The position numbers were made by a program, and so were the translations under genes. The notes under the pieces are model-generated. The model saw nothing but the letters and a program-made list of their open reading frames with translations, was not told the DNA's origin and searched no databases. Below are positions 55,928 to 64,000 of a DNA stretch of 64,000 nt, piece by piece. Position 1 is the first letter of the stretch. Each line of letters begins with the position of its first letter. The stretch is from Campanula takesimana (lineage: Eukaryota > Streptophyta > Magnoliopsida > Asterales > Campanulaceae), in NCBI GenBank assembly GCA_026119855.1, contig JAOWBW010000025.1, forward strand, positions 2,480,001 through 2,544,000. The letters run 5' to 3'.

Positions 55928-57341
55928 TGTTGGGTATGCCCACTTATATCTCAGTTTCAATGTAATAGGATTGATTAGATTTGATTGATCCATCACCTAA
56001 GTTTTATTTCATGGACTTTAGACCCACATGTAAGAAGTATTTATACTTCATTTTTTAGGTTGTCCATTGTAATAGAATAGGCTTAGGAATAGGGCAAGAA
56101 GATCAAGATTCATGATATATCACAAGTTCAGTCAAGTCATGCGCCCCTTCATGCCATGCGCCATGCGCCCTTCAGAGCGCGCGCATATGGTCTCGCGCCT
56201 CAAAGATCCATGCGCTTTGTTATGCGCCTCAAATGGCCCATGCGCTCTAATGGCTCAACGCGCCTCATCATTGTTGATTTAACACTCAGTGATTTAATGA
56301 ATGCATGAAGACTTGAAGAAGATTCAAACTACGCAAATGATCAAATGGTGGTTAAATAACACGTATGCACCCGCATCTAAGGACATTTGTCCATAACGGT
56401 CATATTTGTGTTATGTGTCTAACGGCTATAAAAGGACACGTGCTCCACTCAATGAGCGACAGCACATCCGTCCTTTTCTCTAACTCGCCAAGGATTTCCA
56501 ATGGCTAGTTTTTGGGGCTCTACTATAAATACCCCATAACTTCAACCATTTGAAGTTGCTAAGAATTTCAAGAATTTCTCTCTCAAGCATTTGTTGAAGA
56601 TTTGAAGATTGCCTTTGTTATTTCCAGAATTCTCAAGAACATCTTCATAACTTCATCCTTAGCCCAGATCCTCAAGCTATAACACTCTAGTTTTCTCGTG
56701 CTCTCAATCTCAAAGATCTAAAGAGCCTTGATACTAAAATCACACACGCACCTCTTTAAGTTTGATCACTTAGATCTTTCTTTAAGAGATACACCGGTTA
56801 TTGTTTTGGATTTGTTCATTCATAGAAATAGATCTTGAGTTAGTGTATAAGCTCAAAAGTTGTAATTTGTAACACTCACTCATTATATAAGATCTCCATT
56901 AGAAATCCAAGACTAACCATCTTGGTAGAGGACGTATATCATTTTCCCGATCGAACCTCTCCAAATAGCTCTTGTTCATATCTTGCTATTTCCTTACAAG
57001 TTCATATCATATCTAACTACTTGCTTGTTTATTTATTGTAGATTGATTGATTGAATTGTGTTGTGTTTGTTATATCATTTGCCTTAGTTTCTTATTTCAC
57101 CCACTTTGAGCCAAAATACTTAGAGTGTGTGTGCGCCCCCTTTATCATACTTTGCGCCGATTTACATTACTAAATTCCGCTGTGCATTTCACTCACTCAC
57201 TTAGGCGCATATCATAACGCTTATCTGATAAAGTGCGCATTTGCAATTGAGTTTATCAAGGTACGAAAAGAATTTTAAAACAGCTATTCACCCCCCCCCT
57301 CTAGCTATTTTTCATACCCTTGTTGCCCTTTGGGACCAACA
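55928..57341 (+). repeat. 5' LTR of element C
   Basis: 1414 bp, aligned end to end with 1465-2834. Has a GCGCC cluster at about 56140-56265 and TATAAATACC near 56524. Confidence 0.92.
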
Positions 57342-57343
57342 AG

Positions 57344-57355
57344 TGGTATCAAGCA
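57344..57355 (+). other. Primer-binding site of element C (mutated)
   Basis: Starts TGGTATCA as in element B, then AGCA instead of GAGC. Confidence 0.6.
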
Positions 57356-57413
57356 AACACCTTTACAAAACATTTTCGTTTTTCAAGCTTAACAGCTTGG
57401 GTGCCGATTCTAA

Positions 57414-59833
57414 ATGGCAAACTCAAAACCTATGGCAACTGCAAACTACACTCACGTTCCGGTCTTTGATGAAGATCATTTTGACGTGTGGAAATTCAGC
57501 ATCTTAACTCATCTCAACTCAATCGATGAAAGACTTCATGACACCATGGTTTATGGACCTTACATTCCTATGAAAGCGAATCCAAATCTGCGCACAAATG
57601 TTGTTCAACCAACCGTCAAGAAACCAAAAGAAAAATGGACTGAGGAAGAAACAAGAAGAGTTGCAAATGATGGCAAAGCAAGAAACATTCTTCTAAGCAC
57701 TCTAAGCACGGCTATGAAACAACAAGTCATGCATTGTGCTACCGCCAATGAGCTATGGGATGCTATTGAAGAGCATATAGAAGGAGACACCGTCTGCAAG
57801 GAGAACAAGAAATATGAAGTACAAAAGAGATTCAACAATTTCTCTCAACTCCCCGGTGAAACTTTAAGACAAACTTATGAACGCTACTGTGAAATTATAA
57901 ATCTATGTATTTCACTTGGCATGAAGTTTTCTAACAAGGATTTGAATGTCAATTTTCTCCAAGCTTTTGGATCAAGATACCTACATAAATCCAGCGCTCT
58001 TGAAGACGCCGGAACTTTAGATGTATGGACTTTAAGGAACCTTTACGCAAATCTCAAAGTTTATGAGCTCAAACTTCAGCGAATTAGTGAAACTGAATGA
58101 AAATCAAAATCCATAGCAATGGTGGCGCAAAGAGAAGAGGCGCATGTTTCTGCGCCTGCGCCTACTCATGATGAGAAAAGTTCCGATCCCAAAATTTCTA
58201 CTTCTGAGCTATTGGACATGGACGATGAAGACTTCGCTTTATTTGTGAAGAGATTCCAGAAGTTTAGAAAATTTACCAAGCCCGGCTCAACCAGCAAATT
58301 TCAAGGATCTACCAGCAGAGCTCCTCCAAAGTTCACGAGGAGCAGTGACTCAAAAAGAAAAGAAGACCTTGTTTGTTTTAATTGCAGGAAACCAGGACAC
58401 TTTCTTCAAGCTGCCCAACTCCAAAATTTGAATATATGCAGAAGAAGAGCAGCCATACTCCCAAATTCTCTCCCAAATTCACTCGTCACAAGGGAATGGT
58501 TGCGGAAGAAGAAGCACCAGCAAATGAGCAGAACACTTGGATTGAAACAGACTCAGATGAGAGCGATGAAGATTCTGATGATGGACTCGTTTGTTTGATG
58601 GCAAATGATGATGAAGTTGATACTTATGATTCTGATGATGACTTCTCCAAGGATGTTCCTGATATGAATGCCTTGAATAAACCTATCAAGAAATCTGCAG
58701 GTTTTCAAGAAGAGAAAAGGAAGAAAGGACCAACCATCAGTGAGCTCGTTGAACAAGGATTTCTCACTCCGGCTCAAAGCAATGGTGGATTGTTATTCTC
58801 TCGATGTGATCTTAGTGCAAGGAACAAGTTGAGAAAAGGAGCTTACATTAGACCTCAAGTTGAACCAACTGTTCCAATCTCCAAAATCAATGATGATGAA
58901 GTGATTGTTGAACAAGAAAAATTGTTCAAGAAAGCTGAAAAGGTAATCACTAGATTTGATAGTATGAAGGAAGCTCTAGCACTATCATGTGATGAAATTT
59001 CCCAGCTTAAGACCGAGAAATCTCTACTTAAATCTGAACTCACCCTCCTTAAGGATCAGATAAAGAGCATGACTCCTCTTATTGTTAAAAACACTTTTCT
59101 AACAGAACAGAACTCACTTCTTAAAGTTCAAAACGATGAATTGGTTGCTCAAATTACTGATCTTAAAAAGATTACAAATGAGTGGTCCAATTCTCGTGTT
59201 ACTATGGAGAATATATTTGAGTCCCAAAAAGTCAGTGGTGATAAAAGTGGCTTGGGATTCTCATCAACTAGTGACAACTTTAAATGTGATGTCTGTGCTG
59301 AAAGAGATAGTGAATTTACTAACCAGCAAACTTTTGAAATTCCCAAGGAAAAACATTCTAATTCAATGGGTAAAGGACAGGAAAAAGTCAAGAGGCAAAC
59401 ATTCCATTATGTCTACCCAACGAAGCAATTTGGGAAAGCTAATGGGAAAGATATAGCTACAGATGAATCATCCTCTAGCAAAATCCCTCTTGAAACAAAG
59501 CGCGCTCCTTCTCCGAGTGCTCATTATGCACCTAGAAGCCACGCGCCTCATCGCCGTGCGCCTCCTAGCCCTATGCGCCCTCCTAGATCAAGCGCTCCAA
59601 AATTTCAAAAGAAGGATCTTGTTAAGGCTAGTCCATCTGACCCAAAGAAGAATGCTATCCCAAAGAAAAGTAAAGAGTTTGTGAAAACTCATGTGATTGG
59701 TGGCTTTCATCATTGTTCCATTTGTGATTGTTCTGGACACAAGGCCGTGGAATGCCTTTTGCGATTCACTCCCAATGCCAAAGGACGTAAAACCCCTAAG
59801 GTCAAGCAAGAGTGGGTTGTCAAAAGTTGCTAA
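57414..59833 (+). pseudogene. Gag of element C (two lesions)
   Basis: ATG 57414 opens MANSKPMATANYTHVPVFDE. The first 228 codons are open to a TGA at 58098-58100, where element B has GGA. The frame continues to the first zinc knuckle (CFNCRKPGH), where loss of one base near 58400 shifts it and removes the last Cys spacing. The shifted frame is then open to the TAA at 59831-59833, covering an acidic linker, a Leu/Glu/Lys coiled-coil region (58910-59190), an Ala-Pro-Arg segment (HAPHRRAPPSPMRPP) and the second CCHC knuckle (CSICDCSGHKAVEC). Full length would be about 806 codons, long for a Copia gag but expected for SIRE/Maximus. Confidence 0.88.
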
Positions 59834-59870
59834 CCCTAGGACCCAAAAGGAATAAAGGGGACCTGCTTAA

Positions 59871-62800
59871 ATGTCTATATTTCAGGTTCTTTGTTTCATG
59901 GATGGATCTTCAAAAGCTAGAAATTATGAATGGATTCTCGATAGTGGGTGTTCAAGACACATGACTGGAGATGAATCCTTATTAGAAGATGTCCATGAAG
60001 AAAGAGGTCCCTCAGTAACATTTGGTGATAATAACAAAGGTCAAGTTGTTGGATATGGAAAGCTCAAGAAAGACAAAGTGTGCATTGAAAGAGTCTCTGT
60101 CGTCGAAGGGCTCAAGCACAACTTATTATCCATATCTCAATTCTGCGATAAAGGATTAGAATGCCATTTCACCTCAACTCAATGTCTTATCAAGAATGGC
60201 AAAACTGGAGCTACATTACTCACGGGATATCGTAAGACAAATATTTACATTATTGATTTCTATAGTATGGACTCTAGTACTAATCTTTGTTTTGTAGCTA
60301 AAAGTGTGAGCGAAAATAGTTGGCTGTGGCACAAGCGCTTAAGTCACTTGAACTTCAAATATCTATCTAAACTCAGCAGGAATAACCTTGTTAAAGGACT
60401 TCCCAAGGTTGCTGATCATCATGACAAGAAGTGCGCCGCGTGTCAACTTGGCAAACAACCGAAGAAATCTTTCTCCAGCAAGACCAATCCATTAACTTCT
60501 AGATGTTTGCAACTGCTTCACATTGATCTATTTGGACCAGTCACCATTACAATTATTCGCAAAAACAAGTATACTCTAGTTGTGGTGGATGATTATTCAA
60601 GATATACATGGGTGGAAATGATGATCTCAAAAGACGATTGTTACGACATTTTGACCACCTTATTCAGACTGCTCCAAACCCAAAAAGAAGATGACATCGT
60701 TAGTGTTCGATCCGACAATGGAACAGAATTCAAGAACAACGGTGTTGCTCGATATTGCGACGATCATGGGATAGATCACAACTTCTCAACCGCTGGAGTT
60801 CCTCAACAAAATGGTGTTGTGGAAAGAAAGAATAGAACGTTGATTGAAGCGGAAAAGACGATGATAGCTGAAGCGAAATTGCCTAAATACTTTTGGGAAG
60901 AAGCTATCAACACAGCATGTTTTACTCAAAATCGTTCCCTCATCAACAAACTTCATAACAAGACCCCTTATGAACTTTGGCGTGGTAGAACTCCCAACAT
61001 TGCATTCTTCAAGATCTTTGGTTGCAAATGTTATATCCTCTACAACGGAAATGAACATAGAGGTAAATTCGATGCCAAAGCTGACGAAGGTATTTTTGTT
61101 GGGTATGCCAAACATTCTAAAGCTTTTCGCATTTTTAATAGATCTACATTAGTGATAGTTGAATCTGTACATGTTACATTTGATGAACATTCTCTCCTTG
61201 AGCCACATTTGGCTCCAAATGTTGCTGATGATTCTGTTGAGCTTAATGATACAGGTGCTCCTATTTATGTTGCGCCTACTCAAAATCAGAATCTATCAAC
61301 TCAGGGAAATCCATCAACATCAGCTGCTCCAAATTCCTCATATGTCGCGCCCCATGAGTCATCAGCTGTGCCTCACTCATATGTTGCGCCTCTTGATGCC
61401 TCTCATGCGCCTATATCTTTAGCTGCATCTGGTGTAAACTCAAGTTTCAACTCTACACCAATTCAATCCCCAAATTTTGATGATTTAGAATCAGGTGAAG
61501 ATGTACCAATTGAAGACCTTCAAATTACTACGACTCAACCTAACTTACCTCCTGAAATTCGTGAAGTTAGAGGTCACCCAATCAATAATATCATTGGTGA
61601 TCTAAACGTTGGTGTTCGTACAAGGAGAGCTACAAAATTTGATGCTTACACTGCATTCATCTCTCAAATTGAACCAAAGAAGGCTGATGAAGCGCTCCAA
61701 GATCCTAATTGGGTTGTTGCAATGCAAGAAGAACTCAATCAATTTGAACGATGTAAGGTTTGGACTCTTGTTCCAAGACCAAATGATCAAGGAGTGTGGT
61801 AAGAAATGGGTATTCAGAAACAAGATGGATGAGAATGGGACCATCACAAGAAACAAAGCAAGATTGGTTGCACAAGGCTATAGGCAAGAAGAAGGAATTG
61901 ATTACGATGAAACTTTCGCGCCAGTAGCAAGACTTGAAGCTATCAGATTATTTCTGGCTTACGCAGCTCACAAGAACTTCAAGTTATATCAAATGGATAT
62001 GAAGAGCGCGTTTCTAAATGGTGAACTCCAAGAACAAGTCTACGTTGCTCAACCACCTGGGTTTGAAGATTCACAATTTCCAAATCATGTGTACAAACTC
62101 CAGAAAGCTTTGTATGGACTCAAACAAGCACCAAGATCATGGTACGATATACTATCAAAGTTTCTCATTGAAAAAGGCTTCACTCGCGGTAAAATCGATA
62201 CAACTCTTTTCATTGCCAAGCATAATGGTCATAAATTACTTGTTCAAATTTATGTTGATGATATTATATTTGGTTCTACTAATGAATTGTTGTGCAAGTA
62301 CTTTGAGAAACTAATGAAGAGCAAGTTTGAAATGAGCATGATGGGAGAACTCACATTCTTCCTCGGGCTTCAAATCAAGCAAATGAGTGAAGGCATATTC
62401 ATCAATCAATCCAAATACACAAAGGACTTAATCAAGAAATTTGGACTTGAGAACGCCAAAGCATACGATACTCCAATGGCTACCGGCAACAAACTTGACA
62501 AAGATTTAAAAGGTAAACGTGTTGATCAAACGCTCTATCGAGGTATGATTGGCCCACTCCTTTATCTTACTGCTAGTAGGCCTGATATTATGTTTAGTGT
62601 TTGTGTTTGCGCTCGTTATCAATCTGACCCTAGAGAAGCGCACTTAATTGCTGTGAAACGTATTATAAGATATTTTTCCGGTACTGTTAACCTTGGACTT
62701 TGGTACACCAAAGATTCGAACTTTAAACTTGTAGGTTATTCAGATGCGGATTATGCAGCGTGCACAATTGATAGGAAAAGCACAAGTGGCACTTGTCATT

Positions 62801-63214
62801 TCCTCGGATATCGACTTGTGTCATGGGCGAGTAAGAAACAAGCTTCAGTATAAGAAACAAGCTTCAGTATCTGTCTCAACCACCGAAGCCGAATATATCA
62901 CTGCGGGAAGTTGTTGCTGTCAAATACTATGGATGAAGCAGCAATTGGTTGACTATGATATCATTAAAGAAAATTGTCCCATCTACTGCGACAACACTTC
63001 AACAATTGCGGTTTCTGAAAATCCTGTCATGCACTCCAAGACCAAACACATCGACATCAAATATCACTTCCTCAAAGACCACGTGGAGAAAGGAAATATA
63101 CATTTGGAACACGTGGGAACCGACTATCAAATCGCCGATATTTTAACGAAAGCACTTGACGCGAAACGGTTCATATTTTTGAGAGGTGAAATGGGTATGC
63201 TTGAACTCAACTAA
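59871..63214 (+). pseudogene. Pol of element C (frameshifts in RT and RNase H)
   Basis: Open from 59871 to 61802. Protease: ILDSGCSRHMTGD. Integrase: HKRLSH and CAACQLGK, HIDLFGP, VRSDNGTEF and GVVERKNRT, with all three acidic residues present. The RT start is reached, then a net loss of 2 bases near 61795 shifts the frame. RT continues to 62853 (WVFRNKMDENG, YQMDMKSAFLNGELQEQVYV, catalytic YVDD at about 62254, LYLTASRPDIMF). A 19 bp tandem duplication (62832-62869) shifts RNase H, which resumes as ASVSVSTTEAEY to 63214. Gag ends in a different frame 37 bases upstream of the first pol ATG. Confidence 0.92.
62832..62869 (+). repeat. Perfect 19 bp tandem duplication in RNase H of element C
   Basis: TAAGAAACAAGCTTCAGTA occurs twice in a row. 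Element B has one copy at the same place (about 8452-8470). Confidence 0.95.
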
Positions 63215-64000
63215 AATTCAATACAGTTTTGTCAATACTAATAATTTTATGTTTTTTTGAGTTACATGAGCATATTAGGTATTAAAAGAGATAGATCAAT
63301 TTCAAAGTTTCAAGGAAACTAAGCGCCTGAGTATGCGCCCCTCTGTCTGCGCGCCTAATTCACATTTCTGCGCGCTCTACTCTTTTATGCGCGCCTAGCA
63401 TCCAATGCGCGCTCAAAGCCTTATGCGCCCTATTATTCATGCGCGCCTATAAGTGTTATGCGCCTCCCATGCGCGCAGTCAATATTACGGCTCAATCAAT
63501 GCTCAAAATTTATTATTTCAATGATTGAACGTATTCAATTTTTCACAAGTACCAGGTATGATTGTTCTTATTTATTATAGGAATCTTTGTCTTTTGACAT
63601 TCCATTAATTGTTCAAGGGTACTTGTGCAATTAATTTTCCCCTCATTTTACGTTTTTCGAAAAACTTTATTTTCTGGGGATTTATTTCTTGCACCCCAAA
63701 CTTACACCGAAACAAATGTTTTTGGGGTTTGTGCAAAAATTAGTCAAAATTGCTCATACACTATATGTGAAAGTGGAGCAGTTTTTCTTATACCCAAAAT
63801 GTCACATCATGACATCTTTGTGTCTTTCAGCATTAAATAGCCATCATCTCCAAAAATCCCTCATTAATGCTTTGTCCTTTTAGCCATAATGAGCCGAAAA
63901 TTATTTCCCCTCATTAATGCCCATCCTTTCAACTTCTCATCTTTTTAAAATTTTAACCCTATTATTTCTTTATTTGTGCAATACTTTTTCCCTAACCTAT
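63215..64000 (+). other. Post-pol spacer of element C
   Basis: GCGC(C)-motif cluster at about 63320-63480, then the block conserved with element B. The third ORF is expected just past the window end. Confidence 0.7.

Larger units (their letters stand above)
55928..64000 (+). mobile_element. SIRE/Maximus-like Copia element C (5' part, cut by window end)
   Basis: Same family as element B: TGTTGGGTATGCCC LTR start, primer site after GGGACCAACA, then gag, pol and the post-pol spacer. It is inserted in the integrase C-terminal/chromodomain region of Gypsy F (VKVQWSN is the last Gypsy reading). The left flank is GTAAC (55923-55927). It is better preserved than B: most of gag and pol is open in long segments. 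Confidence 0.93.

Noticed and set aside
1..64000. tRNA or rRNA genes
   Set aside because: No cloverleaf or rRNA core could be seen; the only tRNA-related pieces are primer-binding sites.

Overview
The window is nuclear DNA from a flowering plant. Two host genes with plant introns can be read, and most of the rest is nested plant transposable elements: Copia and chromovirus LTR retrotransposons, Stowaway, Tourist, hAT and Mutator-type MITEs, and a Helitron. I see no tRNA, rRNA or CRISPR array. The species cannot be fixed from sequence alone.

Layout. (1) 9-18552 is a minus-strand Copia element (A) with 255-257 bp LTRs and 5 bp target duplication TATCA. A 13.6 kb plus-strand SIRE/Maximus-like Copia (B, 1465-15041) is inserted in its reverse transcriptase. 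B has decayed gag and pol and a long third ORF. (2) 19711-21064 is a solo LTR of the B family with a perfect target duplication. (3) 21214-23020 is a TIR element containing a non-autonomous hAT element (21831-22929) that carries a captured plant exon. (4) 23.0-26.2 kb is AT-rich and MITE-rich. (5) 26175-29272 is an NPF (NRT1/PTR) transporter gene whose intron holds three Tourist/Stowaway insertions plus one more Stowaway.

(6) 30149-47917, minus strand, is a RETICULATA-RELATED (DUF3411) plastid-protein gene of eight exons spread over 17.8 kb. It converges on the NPF gene. Its introns are swollen by a Copia element (E, 32864-37390), a 718 bp inverted-repeat element, a MULE-type MITE, a Helitron and several Stowaway and hAT MITEs. 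All splice sites and the reading frame appear intact, giving about 383 aa. (7) 48595-55927 is a decayed Tekay-like Gypsy chromovirus (F) with a 2 kb LTR and an AT-hook ORF ahead of gag. (8) 55928-64000 is a second SIRE-like copy (C), inserted near the chromodomain end of F and cut by the window edge.

Only the two host genes look functional. Every retroelement pol here is broken by stops, frameshifts or small tandem duplications. The points most worth checking are the B-family third ORF with its putative intron, the GCGCC motif spread through coding and non-coding parts of that family, the exon-capturing hAT element, the inverted repeat inside the RER intron, and the 63 bp coding repeats at the NPF C-terminus.
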